DNA of 64,000 nucleotides from Manis javanica (Eukaryota; Chordata; Mammalia; Pholidota; Manidae): contig NC_133165.1 in NCBI RefSeq assembly GCF_040802235.1, forward strand, positions 11,689,623-11,753,622. The letters are read 5' to 3'. Within the stretch, counting starts at the first letter, position 1; each line of letters begins with the position of its first letter. Shown piece by piece: positions 1 through 12,180 of this stretch. Made by a program: the position numbers and the translations under genes. The notes under the pieces were generated by a model. The model saw nothing but the letters and a program-made list of their open reading frames with translations, was not told the origin of the DNA and searched no databases.

Positions 1-191
1 TCTGTGGGTTGCTAAATCATTTGCAAAGGAAAAGGTATTTTAGAGACCTACCTAAATACATTACATTGTTCTGTATCTTCAGTTGGAGAAATCGGTTTCT
101 TCCTTTGTGGCAAAATGCAAATCTTAAATTATTCTCCCACCACTCCCCTCTACCCCACTCCACCCCGCCAAGGCCTTCATATGGCTCCTAC
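1..191 (-). other. ALX1: ALX1 intron 2, first 191 bases
   Basis: On the minus strand the coding sequence of exon 2 stops at a GTAGGA splice donor at 191-186, so everything to the left edge is the start of intron 2. The split falls between homeodomain positions 46 and 47, which is the classic intron position of paired-class homeobox genes. The remaining exons, which would carry the recognition part of helix 3 and the C-terminal OAR region, lie outside the window. Confidence 0.85.
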
Positions 192-496
192 CTGGACCCT
201 GGCCTCCGTGAGCTCCGTCCTCAGAGCAAGCTGCTCTCTGACATATACATCGGGGTAATGGGTTTTCTGAAAAACCTTCTCCAACTCTTCCAGCTGCAGG
301 CTGGTGAAGGTGGTTCTGTGTCTTCGCTTCTTACTGCTGGATACGTTGCTGTCACATTTATCCCCAAGTTCATCCAGTTCTCCCTTTTCTGGGATCCCTT
401 TCACGGGAGACATCCGGAGACTGTTACAGTTGTCCATGGCTCTATTTAGTTCGGTATGAAGAGGCTGTCCTTCTACTTTAGTGATCCCATAGTTCA
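192..496 (-). CDS. ALX1: ALX1 coding exon 2 (linker and homeodomain residues 1-46)
   Basis: This exon encodes residues 76-177 of ALX1, a nuclear homeodomain transcription factor needed for craniofacial and neural-crest-derived mesenchyme development; human loss causes frontonasal dysplasia 3. It reads an acidic/serine-rich linker (residues 76-131, ending in SNVSSSK) followed by the homeodomain from residue 132: arm KRRHRTTF, helix 1 ([11 protein letters not shown]), helix 2 ([10 protein letters not shown]) and the beginning of helix 3 up to VQ. The acceptor is AG at 498-497 (GGTACAG), and the first codon (Val76) is completed by the last G of exon 1; the donor is GTAGGA after CAG. The frame is open throughout. 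Helix 3 residues 47-60, including position 50 that sets DNA specificity, are in the next exon, not present here. The match to the remembered mammalian protein is nearly complete, so paralogues ALX3 and ALX4 are unlikely. Confidence 0.96.
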
Positions 497-3219
497 CTGT
501 ACCCAGATGGGGAAAAATAACAGTTCTCAGGATTGTGAAATATTTTGATGAAGGACTTAGGTTGAAGTAATTTACAGCATCAGCAAAGTGGTCTTAATAA
601 GGTTTACTGTGCCAGTAGTCATTTGATCATCACATTATTAATCCACTTCGGCAGGTTTAAGACCGTTTAAAAATGTGTATATGGAAATCATGTAACTTGC
701 CAAACTTCACAGTTATACTTTCGGGGCCAATGTAATGTTTATGAACATCATTTATAATCAAACTAAGGTAGCCAAATTCAAAGATGTTCTAGATTTTAAA
801 TAACATCTAAGTGAGCGTGATTTTTGAAAAGTGAACCAAATTTATTGAAGTCATATCTTTATTCACACCAGACAAAACTAAGCTACTTGCATGGCCCAAG
901 AAAAGTATTTCCACTTCAAATAAATCTGTAAAGCAAAATTCAAACTCTTCCCGTAAGTTACCTTCCTCTTCGACACAAAACTTATGGATTATAGATTTAT
1001 TATATTATTTCTAGAACATTTCAGCTGTATATTCATGTCTGAATTTTAAATCTTTTTCAAAAAGTGACCTATTAAGCTAAAAAATGAGTTTCATATCAGT
1101 TTCTAAACAATATTTACGTAGACTTGTTTAGCTTAAAAACTCATTTGCAGTTCTTTCTAAATATGTAATATTTATGCTTAACTCATGAACTATGTTTTGA
1201 AACAGAAGGCTTTATTTTTCCCTCGTGAAGTACAGAAATAAAAACATCTATTAAAAATTACAAAGGATGTCATCTGGCATTCTGTTTAGGGGTGTTTTAA
1301 TTTGAGTGAATCCTCTGGATTTGATTGCATGCTTGCATATATCATATGGTGCCACACACGCACACGAATCCTATGGGCTGCATATAATGAAAGGGGAGGC
1401 ATTTTTTAAAGTAAAATCAACCCAGCTAGACCAGTAATTTCCAAGAAATTGCCGTACTTTTTCATTTTTGTCTATTTTTAAGTGATCTCATAAGGTATTT
1501 TTACAACTGCTTTTACCACTGTACAAATGTACTGAACTTTAATAACTATATAACCTTAATGCCTAATAGCTTTTAAGCAAAAAAAAATGTGTTCAACTAA
1601 ATATAAAGATTCGTGACTGATTAACAATACGGTTTTGTCTCTGCGGACAGAGTTAAATGGGGAACTGCGGTAATTAGGGATGGGGGAGGGGAAGTAGTCG
1701 TGAGGCTAAGGGCATCTCAGGAGAAAGACAGGAACTTCCCTAAATATAGCAGACTGCTCCCTACATTCATCTTACTTAATACTTTCCTACTAACTTCATC
1801 CTAATAGTGTGATGTTCGTTTAAAAGCTGGGAAGGAAGGTATCAATAATCACCCACTTCTTTTATTTTGAATTCCCGACAATTTAAAATATGACCGAGTC
1901 CTATCCAGCAGCAACACAGGACATTAGAGAATCATTTTTTTTAAAAACCCTGCCCATTCGAATAACTTTATATAAACGTCTAAGAATTCCAAAAATAAAG
2001 ATACTGTCGTCTGAAATGCATCCAGAAAGCCAAAAATTTAGCATTTTAAAAACAGAAATGAACTGTTTGTGTCTTTCTAAATAAATGGCAATTTAGCTGT
2101 TTTTCTATCATTTGCGCCTTTAGTTTGGGTTTAACTCTGCAAGTCAGAAGAAACTTGCAACATTGAATAAAATAAATATACGAGATCGTGTTTTACACTT
2201 ACTCTGTACAGACTATTTAGAAAATGAGTTCCTATGAGCCAATGCCTTGCCAGATTTTGAACCTCCATTAAAATAGGGGGCGGGAGGCTTGTTGTAAATA
2301 TTTCACACTTAATTCGTTTGTTATTTTAAAGCAACCCGCTCCTTACAGCTTAACTGTGGAATATATACAATGATAAGGAAAAGTCCTCTTGGAATTGTAA
2401 ACTTGCTTTGGCTGTCGCGATCTGAAAAAAAATAGGTTTGTATTGGGTTACAAGATAGAAAAGATAAATGGTTTGTTTTGATAACATTTTGACTTTGAGA
2501 TACTTGGCCATTCAAAGTTTAAGATTTTGCCCAGAAGCATTCCGAAAGCCTTCTTAGGTGACTTTTAATGGGGAGTCGGAAAAAGAGACAATGCAGACTT
2601 CGGGAGTAAACGATTATATTGCAGATTCTTTGCCCGAAGCTATTTAAAGTTTTTTGGTGTTAACAAAAAAATTATGGGGGGTTGGAGTGCAAACCCAAAG
2701 AAGCAGAAATCACAAATGCCCACGAACTATTCTAGCAATCCTCCAACTTCACAAAGAAAAATACCGCTACGTCTTGGACAATAAAAAAGAAAAGGTTTTC
2801 ACCCAACGGAGCTCCAAAGTTTTCTTACTCGTGGCCACAGTGACGTCCTCTAACGAGCTGTGATCGATTTCAGCTCCTCCTGCCCAGGCAGCGCGGCGGG
2901 CTAGCAGAGGAAGCGCGCTGTCTTGACTCAATTACGCTTTATTTACCGCCCTATCCGTTTACGCCTGGATCCTGGATAGAGGGACTCTAGACTCGACAGC
3001 CGAAGGAGCGCTGCGCGGAGGCAACCCGGAGCCGAGTCCTTCCTCCGCACCCCGAAGTCGGCAGCAGCCAACACTCCTCGAACGCGCACCTTCCCCCTGC
3101 CTTCCTCCGCCCCCCAGCTCTCTCGCTCCCCGCTTCCTTCCTTCCTCCCGGCCCATCCCGATCTGTCCGCGCACTTGGGGTTTGCCGGAGCGAGGCCGCG
3201 GCTCGCGCAGGAGACTCAC
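497..3219 (-). other. ALX1: ALX1 intron 1 (2.7 kb, phase 1)
   Basis: The intron is bounded by donor GTGAGT (3219-3214) and an acceptor ending in ACAG (500-497) on the minus strand. The right-hand 350 bases are GC- and CpG-rich and belong to the promoter CpG island; the rest is AT-rich. I see no exon-like ORF, tRNA or recognisable repeat in it. A CRE-like TGACGTC core lies near 2840. Confidence 0.85.
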
Positions 3220-3445
3220 CGCCGCCGTCCTGACACGGCGAGGTCCTCTCCAGGCGCACGTGATGCTCGGCGCGGGCCAGGGGCCCGAAGGCCTGCACGC
3301 ATTTGCCCGCCGACGCTTTGCTGTAAAAGGACTCATTGTCCAGCGTCTCCATAACGTGCTCCAATGCGCCTCCTGCGCCCATGTAAAAGTCAGTGTTTTT
3401 ACTCGGCGCGCTCTTGAGGGCAAACTTCTCGCTCAGAAACTCCAT
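3220..3445 (-). CDS. ALX1: ALX1 coding exon 1 (N-terminal domain)
   Basis: This exon encodes residues 1-75 plus the first base of codon 76. The protein begins [12 protein letters not shown] and continues through the conserved stretch [19 protein letters not shown] to ERTSPCQD, as in mammalian ALX1. The start ATG at 3445-3443 has an A at -3 and a G at +4, a good Kozak context, and is the start conserved in other mammals. The exon ends GGCGGCG just before GTGAGT, and joining to exon 2 restores GTG (Val) then AACTATGGG (Asn-Tyr-Gly) in frame, which confirms the junction. A few residues differ from the human protein as I remember it (for example Ala for Pro at position 13, and Gly-Gly for Ser-Ser at 74-75), as expected of another mammal. 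The open frame that continues past 3220 is intron read-through, not coding. Confidence 0.96.
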
Positions 3446-3607
3446 AATCCTGGAAGGCGCTCGCGGAGCTCCCGGGGCGCGGAGGCCGGAGAGCGCCGGG
3501 GGAGGGCGCGGTGGGCGGGAGGAGGGAGGGCCGGAGAGGAGGGAAGGGGAGGCGAGCGCTGCGGCGCCGGCAGCGGCCCGGCTCGGAGCCCTTTAATACG
3601 TCCCGGC
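3446..3607 (-). other. ALX1: Predicted ALX1 5' untranslated region
   Basis: This is the GC-rich stretch between the start codon and the transcription start predicted about 25-30 bases downstream of the TATA box. The exact start is inferred; alternative upstream starts are possible in a CpG island. No splice acceptor is obvious just upstream of the ATG, so a single first exon is the simplest reading. Confidence 0.5.
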
Positions 3608-3630
3608 TGGGAAGGGGCACCCGAAGTTGC

Positions 3631-3637
3631 TTTTATA
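3631..3637 (-). promoter_or_regulatory. ALX1: TATA box of the ALX1 promoter
   Basis: The minus strand reads TATAAAA followed by GC, within AGATATAAAAGC, in an otherwise GC-rich context about 190 bases upstream of the ATG. It would place transcription start near 3600-3607. A weaker TATTAAAG at about 3597-3590 lies further downstream. An AT-rich patch with a TAAT core near 3678-3690 on the plus strand could bind homeodomain proteins. Confidence 0.6.
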
Positions 3638-5381
3638 TCTTGAAACTCAGCTGGGCTCCTCGGGCAACCTCCCAGTTCTAATGAATATGAAAATCGGCGG
3701 GCGACTAACTCCACCCCGGGCCCCCTCCGCCCCCACCCCACCCCCGCCTTCCCCCACTTACCCTGGCGGGGCGCGTCCGGGCCTGGGTTAGACAGACAGC
3801 TCCATTTCAGACAAATGCCAGGAGGGACGAGGCCCCGACACCCAGAATCATTGTCGCCGCGAGAGGGGACTGGCATTTCGGAAGAGCTGGGTGAGATCGC
3901 AAAGCAGTTAACCCTCCACTCCCCGCTCTCGGCGTCCCCGCGGGCCGCCGCCCGGCGCCCGGTCCCCACCCCGCCCCCACGCCGGCCACTCACTCCCAGA
4001 AAGATTTAGAGGCGTCTTAAGAACTTGAAAGGAAGCATTGCTCTAAAAGGCTTTTATTTCATCCGTAAATCGTTTACGTGGAAGAGCCACATTAATCCAA
4101 AGCCCAAGAAGCCGGATACACGGGCAGCTATTAACTGGGTCGGCCGTGGTGCAGGGGCCTCTGCGCCCCGCCCGGAGGAGCTCGGCGCCCCGGTGCGCTC
4201 CGCGCAGATGAGCCCACGGCCTTGCTTTTCTTTCTGCAATGCAGCGGCGTGTGGACGTGCTGGCGACGGGTGGCAGAGGGGAGCCGAGCCAGGGGCGCTT
4301 GGGTGCATTGTACCAGGGCCAACCTACCTCCTCCGCACCCCTCCCCTCGGCCCACGGCTTTATCCTTATAGTTGCATATTTGCAGAAAACCCGGTAGAAA
4401 GAGTGCCTGCAAAGGGCCCTTCGTATAGGCCAAAGAGAGGCTCCTTACACAAACGGGTTTATGAAAAACGAAGGCCTTCAGCATGTTTTTTTTTAAAATT
4501 ATTTTTTCTTTGGAAGAATCGCGGTGGAGTTACTTAAGCGCGTGCGAGGAGCGAGGGGCGCGCGCGCGAGGAGCAGGCTCGGGGGCGACGCTGTGGCCCC
4601 GGGCCGCGAGGCCAAGGCCTCCGTTCCCGCCCGAGGGGATGGGCGGCCGGCCGGGGAGGGCCGCTCGCTGAGGGCAGGGCGGCCCCGCGGGGTGGAAAGC
4701 CACGCTGTGTGGCCTTGGGACCGATTCAGGCTTCCGAGGAGCCCGCCACGTCTGAAAGACACGCGTTCAGCGTCTTGAGCAGGAAAAGGCAGCCATTTGC
4801 AACATGCCTCTTCAACGGGCACATTGAGTGAAAAACTCCCACAATTTGGGGACTAAGGATTGTGCTTTTCTAGGAAGGCCCCTGCTCGAGAGTCCTGGCA
4901 GCCCTTCTCGCCACGGGCCGTCGCAGCGCCCGTCGCATCTCCCCAGTGTTAACCACGCGGCGGCCTTAGGCCCACCGGCAGCTGCGACGCTGCGTGCGGC
5001 GAGGCCGAGCCAGCCTGCGGCGGGCATCCGGATGGGTGCGGGGTTTCCACCCTCTCTGGGCTCTTGCCTGGCTCAGGATTCAACGATAGACCCTCTAGAC
5101 CGGCTAGGACAGTTCGCAGACGGGTAGGAACAATCGTGGAGCCCTGAGCACCTCAGAGCAGCAGCTTTGCACTGCCCTAGACGCAGGGTTGGCACTGACC
5201 ACCCAGATGGGGCCGGGAGGAACCCGAGCGGGGTCCGGGAGCCGCGGCCTCGGTTCTCCGCAGAAGGACCACAAGCTCAGTACACGTGGCGCCGCGCGCA
5301 GCGTGGCCTTGAGCTCTCTCAGGTACTGGAGAGTTGGCACTTTTTCTGGAGTCATATAGCTTTTGCTGTATTAATTAATTT

Positions 5382-5386
5382 ATTAT

Positions 5387-5432
<46 letters not shown>

Positions 5433-5470
5433 GCTACTACTGCTACTACTGCTACTACTACTATTACTAT
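5382..5470. repeat. Interrupted (ACT)n trinucleotide microsatellite
   Basis: About 29 tandem triplets, mostly ACT, with ATT units at the left edge and three GCT-type interruptions in the right third. It lies about 1.9 kb upstream of the ALX1 start codon at the outer edge of the CpG-rich zone. The plus-strand frame across it encodes poly-leucine, which is an artefact of the repeat. Confidence 0.95.
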
Positions 5471-8400
5471 CTCCCGAGCCCTGCAGCTGGCACCAGCAAC
5501 GAATTGCTAGATCTCAAAAAAAAAACCCGGCTATTCGTGTCTCCAATCCTGGAGAAAGCCAGACTGAATCAAGGTGTGGGAACTGCAAGCCTGGCATCCT
5601 CGGCTTTAATTAATTAAAAATAAGAAATAGGCCAAGGAAACGCAGGTGAGAAAGTGCCCTGGGGCATCCGGACCATGCTTCAGGCTAGGGAGCAGCCTTG
5701 TGCTTCCTGGGCACCTTCTAGCGGGTTACTGGGCCGCCCCTGCTGCAAAGCTGAGCTTCGACTTTTCCACTCATTCCTGTGTGGGTTGACTGTTTCAACT
5801 CTCCTCTATCCCCCTCTGTACCTTACCTTCAGTTATTCTGGAAGTCTGGCTTTCTCTAATAAACACGGGCTGGATAAGAGAAATGGTCGTTTTAAAAATA
5901 ATTCACAGCAGCAAGAGCAACGCCTTGCTGACTTGAGGAAATATACAAACAACTCTTAGCTGTAAACTTAGTTGTGTCGTAGAGCTCAGTCAGCTTGTTT
6001 ATAAATACGCGTCTTTGGAGCCCTAAATTCCCTGAAAACCTTTCGGTGTCTTTTAAATGAAAGACATATGATTCAAGCTCTAGAGTACTTGTAGACCAAT
6101 GAAGGAGCAGCTCATAGAGGAAACTACAGCGGAGCCAAGGACGACAGCTGCCTAGTAAACCCGTTTCCACCCCATACCTCAAACCCACTTTTGATGGTAG
6201 TGGTTGGAACGATGGGTGCAAGGTGTCACCAACCCCGCAGAGTAATCCTGGGACCTCCTGGGAATGCAAATCTATTACACGGACTCTTGTGTGTTTTGGG
6301 ACATGTAACCACATGTGCCCATAACAGAAGGAACAGCTAATGGCAAACTCCCATAACAAATGCTTAATCTGCAGTTTTTGGCAAGAAACTGGGTCTCTGG
6401 TTGCCAAGAGCTGCGTTAAGTGGATTTTGAGAAGGTAAGATGGAGTTGATGGTAATGACACAGCTTTAGCCATTGGAGCAATAATAATTTAAATAATACT
6501 ACTTAAAACAATAATAGTTAAGTGTATTATCCACTCAAATCAAAAGAAGAGAAAAATATCAAAGTGAGGCTGTTACACCTTCCCTGAGATCTACCTGGGC
6601 TTTCTCTGACAGATGCTTTGAGGAATTCTTTTTGGAAACTGACCATAGCACTTTAATAAAATACTGTCAGCTACTCAACCCCCACTCAGCATGGTGCTTT
6701 TAAAAACATCAGTAGGCTTTTAAAACTTGCTCCTAATCCTCATTCCTTATCCCAACCCTCCCCAATTCCAACCAGTCAGCTTGGCCAGGGACTCAAGGGG
6801 CCAGCCTTGCGTGCGAGAAGCCATCGGCTGGCAGGCATAACCCGGTTTATTAAGTCAAGTTCTAATTGGAATTTTCTCTCAGCAGGCTCAGCTATCAATC
6901 CCAAGCTACAGGTTCCGTCTTTCCATTTCACCTTTGAGACTATTGTTTAATTCTTTCCATGCCCAGGATCTGGGTTCCAAACCCATCCTTTATGTCGATC
7001 AAGCAATCTACCAGCAAGAAAGCTAATGTGCCACCTTTTCTTCTTTTCTTCCTTCAGATCTGAACTTTCCTCACAGGCACTAAACTTGCAGCAGGTGAAG
7101 AGAATGGGGTGAGAGCAGAGGTAAAAAAGGGACAGAGACAGGAACCATCAACTGCTTTTAAAGCCTAACACAATTTAGTACATTTGGATTCCAGCACTTT
7201 CAGGTCTCTGGCTCTGTGTAGCCATTGATGTTTCTTCACATCTCCTTGATGGAAATGAGGTACGGTGCCTGCGGAGGGAGTCAGGAAGGAATGTGCAGAA
7301 CCCAGAAAGCAAAAGGGTGAGAATTAACATGAGACCTGTTGCAGGTTCAAGTCTCAGGTTTTTTGAAACACTTTTCCCCTCATTCCCCCGGCACCAGCGG
7401 GTGCTAACCCAGTGGCAAGGCTATTTGGTGAAGTGACTCTGATGCTTTAGTGTGAAGTTACATGTAACATTCCTGCAAATAGTTTGTTGATGTTGGATGC
7501 CAAACTCCCCTAAAAGCGATTTGGGGAGTTTTTAAAAAGTTTTCTTTACAAAGTTCCCTTTGCAGCCTAGATTAAAGCAATTGACAGAGTCAAAAATAGT
7601 TGAAAAGTCCACTGAAGTGACTATTTGACCCCCCCCCGACATACACACACAACCACACAAAGGTAAGTTCAGAAAAACCAAGTTCAGATAAGAGATTGGC
7701 TGTCTGTCAGCTTGACTTACATTACATTAAAAAAAATTCTCACGGTCTGAAAGCTGCTTTTAATGTCCTCCTCCCCCATGAGAATATATTTTGGGAAATG
7801 AAAAATATTTTGAGTACGTACATCAAAGCAGCAGTTGAAGTAATGTGTAGACCACTCTAGTTTCTTTCTCTCTCAACGTATTGAAAGAAACATCACCCTT
7901 GAATAGTAATACTGGGAATGTCAAGATAAGATTCCAAGAATTTTAGTCTTAGCACTTTTTTTTTTGTGAAGAAAGTCTGAGGCATATTACTAAGTAAAGC
8001 TAGGAAAAAATGCATGCTGAATCAGATGAACTATGCCAAATGTAGAAAAGCAAGGTCTGCAGAGGGGAGGAGAGGCTGTGTGGAGGGAAAACTCTCATGA
8101 AAAAGTACTAAAATAATTGAATGTCATGTATGATGGCAAGAAGCCAGGTGGCCTCAAGTTTGCATGTGCCCCACTGCTGTTTTCTTTCCTTGGCTTCATC
8201 TTTAGCCTTCCCACAGCTCTCCAGACGTAACAGATACCAAAATACATTTTGCCTCAAAGCAGCTTAAGAGGTCTTCATTAAAGGAGAAATATACATACAC
8301 ACAAAGAAATATGAAAGCTTTTCTTTAAAATGTACATTCCGATCCACCATCACCTTCTCCAGAAGACACCTTACAAATATGTAACCGTCAAATTTTCAGA

Positions 8401-9470
8401 GCTTCTGGATTTCAATTTTAAAAATTTTAATCAATCCTGCCAGTTTTCGAGGGTGCCTTTACAAAGCTCTCAAACAGGTTAAACTGACCTGTGATATCAA
8501 TACTGTTAAGCGTTTTGATATTTCAGATATTCATATGGATCTTCAAAGGGCTATGCTTGTTTTTGAATTTCAACTTGTTGCAGTATGTTTTTCACATAGT
8601 TGCCCTTTTAGGGAGGTATTGGACTTCTGTTCTAAAAAAACCAATTTAAATGTAAAAATCTAAGAGAACCATTTTCCCCACATGCTGTTATTTTATCTAA
8701 TATGTCATTGTTTCCATTTACTATAGAAAACTTTTATTACAAATATTTTTAAATCTTAATTCAACCATGACAATCTAATCACCTTTATTTCTCTCTATGA
8801 CTAGTCATTTCTCCAGGAAGTTCTAAATATAATAAAATAAAAGACTGTCAAAGTTAGATCTTTTCTATAACACATATGCCTTTCAATAGTGTGCAATTAA
8901 GCTAAACGTCATTCAATTCGTAAACCCAGATTCCACTAGCAAATTATTATTCATTTACCGATAACACATCTTCTGCTTTATTTGAAATGTGAATTGTTTG
9001 AAGTTCTATGCAATGTATTTTAGACACATTTTCCTTCTTGAAGACTATGTCTTAAAAACAGAACAACTAATTTCCCAGATGTTGGGTATACACTTTTACG
9101 CGTTGAGTTGTTAACGATGCATGGAAAGACTTCCATAAAGAACATCTCCATATAGATGGAGGCAAAATAACATGACAGATATTTCTCCTTTAGGCTTGAA
9201 TTATACAATGTCAGTGTAAAGTCCATGGTCCTTAGGCGAACCCGACCAGGGTACGGTTTGGACGCCCGCGGAAGCACTGAGTCTAGAACGCACTTCACTA
9301 TAAGCAGCTGAAAAGCATTCGCAATCTAGCTTAACTTCTGCCGTGATGCTTTATACATTCAACAGAAAGGAGAAAAACACAAACACGTTTTTTGCATCAA
9401 GGATTATTTATAGGCAAAACACAAAGGGGGAGAGAGTGCCAACTCTTTTACTCGAAAAATTATTGCAGAA
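5471..9470. other. Unannotated upstream flank of ALX1
   Basis: There is no supportable gene here. Base composition falls back to about 40% GC. I see short C- and T-runs but no clear interspersed repeat, which is unusual for 4 kb of mammalian DNA and compatible with constraint around a developmental gene. Whether there are conserved elements cannot be judged from one sequence. Confidence 0.4.
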
Positions 9471-9589
9471 CTACTTTAGAGAAAGGTAAAGATCAGTATT
9501 CACTTCTCTCTTCCAACCTGTCCCGCCCTCCCCAGCAACACGGATTTCTGCTGTGAATTTTGGTGAGTGAGTTGTAACTTGGAAGTGTC

Positions 9590-9900
9590 CTAAGTAGAGC
9601 TCCGGCACAGCACGCTCTCGGCGGCTCGCGGAAGGAAAGCCGAGTCCGTGGGATGCCCCTCTGTGCGGGGCAGGCAGGACCCGGCGCTGCGAACCGCGCC
9701 GCGCGCATCCCCGAGCCGGCGCCGTCCCGTGGGGGTTGGGGGGGACCGTGCGCGCAGGCAAGTCCGAGCGCCCCCTTGTAGCGCCCACCTGGTGCGCACC
9801 TCGGCGCAGGACCACCCTCGGGGCTGGTGGCCCGGCGGACCGCCCTGGTGGGCCTCTGGGGTGAGGGCTGTCTCCCAGCGCCGCCTGATTTGACCTCGAG
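9590..9900. promoter_or_regulatory. Isolated CpG island, about 6 kb upstream of ALX1
   Basis: From 9600 to 9800 there are roughly 30 CpG dinucleotides in 200 bases, a density as high as the ALX1 promoter, while both flanks are AT-rich. Overlapping open frames exist on both strands but encode Arg/Pro/Gly-rich sequence with no recognisable domain, as expected of random GC-rich DNA. It could be an alternative ALX1 promoter, a distal enhancer, or the start of a non-coding transcript; the sequence alone does not say which. Confidence 0.7.
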
Positions 9901-12180
9901 GCAGTATGCGAAGTCACCTCCGACGGGGACACGCTGTGGTTAAGGGCACTCCTGCGTGTGAAGGTTAAGGAGCCTCTATTCTGAGCGGAGAGAATGAAGT
10001 TTCGCTTCTCTTGCACACTTACAAGAGCCTGTACGACTACAGAAAGAAGTCAGTGGTTAACCGATTTGCTGCTAATATTTCAAGAGAGGTGCTTTCCCTC
10101 TTTTAAAATCCAACTCTTGGAAAAACAACATATTTTAAGCTTTTCATCCAAATATTGATACTGGCAAATAGGTCATCCAACCGTCCCGTGGTAAGGACAG
10201 TGCCCTTTTTGTTTCGCTAGTTGGCAATCAGAATTAATCCGTATCAGAAATTGCTGCAGATTTAGGGGACAGAGCAGAAGACTTGTGACTCTGACAGTAG
10301 CGTGCGTCGTGCACACACCTCGCACTTCTGCCCCCAACTTCCACAGCCATCAAGCCACTCTCTTCGTTGTGAAAAGCCAGGTTTCTGCCTGCCTGCAAGA
10401 GGTTGCTAGCGGATACGTTAAATGGACAGTCTCTTCTTAAGATCTTATTTCACAGTAAAATATGCCTTCACCTGCATTAGACTTTTGATGTCCTTTTTCT
10501 TAAAGCTGACGCACTAGCAGGTTGGCGCCCGCAGCTTTCCAAGAAGTCGGCTAAAAAGGAATCCCCAGGACGTTCGCAGATTACGTCATTTACATCAGAG
10601 GCCCCAGATGGACCTTTGTCACAGTCAGAACAATTAAACGGTTTCCTCCCTTCAGTTTGCTCCCTGAGGTAACAAAAATCTCACTAACGCACAATTTATT
10701 AATAAAGTTCAAGTGTAACAAACAATTAAAATATTTGCTGTTTTTTCCATATACTTAGGCGAGTATTTTTTCAAGTTACCAAAAAGAAAGAAAAAATTCA
10801 CTGTAAAGAATTCATTTATATTGGATATTTGTGAGATTTCAACCATTTTATGTAATACCAAAAAAAGATGATAATAAGCTCAGTTCTTGAGGACATTACT
10901 TTTAAAAGGAACTTTTTGGGGAGTAAATCTCTTTAATGAAAGTATTTAAAGGGAATCCAAATATGTCCAATAACTTTCATTACTGATTAAAGTTAATGAA
11001 ATTATTTCTTTTACACTATATTTGATTCACATGTGCTACTTTGGGGAGAGGGATTTGCAGTCATTTGCTACATTAAGGATTGTTCAATAATGGAATTGAA
11101 TTAAACAAAATCTAAGTAACTGATTATTGTTTTGAGTAAGCATGCCTTTTAATTTTGTATTCTTTCTAATGTTAACTCAACTTTGAATACTGGCTTGGAG
11201 TTTAAAAAGAATTATAAGCCTCAGTAAAATGAATAAAGGAAAGAAACTTGATTAATGTAATTTTTATTTTTCGTAGAGTAAGTTCTATGAGCAATCTTGT
11301 TTGAGCTATGTAAGCTTCTTTGAGCATTTCTAACTACGGGATCACAGTTGAGGCAAACTTAGTTGGATATAAGTGCTTCTCTAAAGTACCTCATGCAACT
11401 TTTTAGTTCCAGAAGTGAGCACTGTGGAATCCTGTAAATCATTTAAACATTTTTTCTTCAAGTATTATCCATTAAAGAGGGGCTTCAATTCCATTCAATC
11501 TTTTTACTAAAAACTCAAATACAGATATTGTACTTAAAAAGTTTTATAAATTATGAATTCTTAGGGCTAGTTTTAGAATATAAGGAAAATTGGGAGGCAA
11601 ATAGTTTTTGAAAAATAAAATGGTGGAATTAAACCAATGGAGACACACAAATTCTCAAGTTTAAAAAATAAATATGAGAGGGGAAACAAAGCTTATAAGG
11701 GCTCATGCAATAAGATTTGAGGCTATTTTGAGGTGGCTGATTCTCAAAGCCATCTGCTGCTGGACAAGAGATGCTACAGAGGTAAATCTGTGTTGTGCAA
11801 GTCTCTTTCAAATCAAAGCTTCCAAATGAGGTCCTTAATGCTTACAATAGCATTACATCTCTGAAGTCTCCTTTACAAGAATTACTGTAGTATTAATTTC
11901 CAAATTAGGATTAATTTTCTGTAAGGGGACATAAAATAACTTATCATATTTTGCCTTAATTATGAGCTGAAATTAAAGACTACACTTAGAAAGCAAGTGT
12001 TTTCTATCAGATGACTACAGTACTATTCTGGCCTGACTATAGTTTGATTATCTAGTTAACTTTTTTGATTACCTACTGATAGCAAGTTTGACTAACCGGA
12101 TAAACACAATTTCTATGGTATCTATGCATAATATCATATATGTATATCTATTTCATTTATAACAGCAAAAGCATAGTAAA
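9901..12180. other. Gene-free stretch
   Basis: No gene or clear repeat is recognised. The part from 10000 to 10700 keeps moderate GC and contains a CRE-like ATTACGTCAT motif near 10582; the remainder is AT-rich. Confidence 0.4.

Larger units (their letters stand above)
2870..5300. promoter_or_regulatory. CpG-rich promoter region of ALX1
   Basis: CpG dinucleotides are dense from about 2870 to 3600 and again in blocks through 3700-4000, 4130-4300, 4520-4780 and 4860-5300, in sharp contrast to the AT-rich, CpG-poor remainder. The zone covers the 3' end of the intron-1 promoter side, exon 1, the TATA box and about 1.7 kb of upstream flank. Such broad islands are typical of developmental homeobox genes and often carry Polycomb marks; that last point is inference. 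The many open frames here are a by-product of high GC and show no recognisable protein. Confidence 0.8.

Noticed and set aside
9-449. 146-codon plus-strand open frame at the left end
   Set aside because: It is the antisense shadow of ALX1 exon 2 and its flanking intron.
2959-3423. Long minus-strand frames running past exon 1 into the intron
   Set aside because: They pass the GTGAGT donor and turn into Arg/Gly-rich sequence; a result of high GC content.
4025-4822. Several 84-170 codon frames on both strands upstream of ALX1
   Set aside because: All lie in CpG-island DNA, overlap each other on opposite strands and show no recognisable domain.
5167-5613. 148-codon frame with a long leucine run
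   Set aside because: The leucines are the translation of the CTA/ACT microsatellite.
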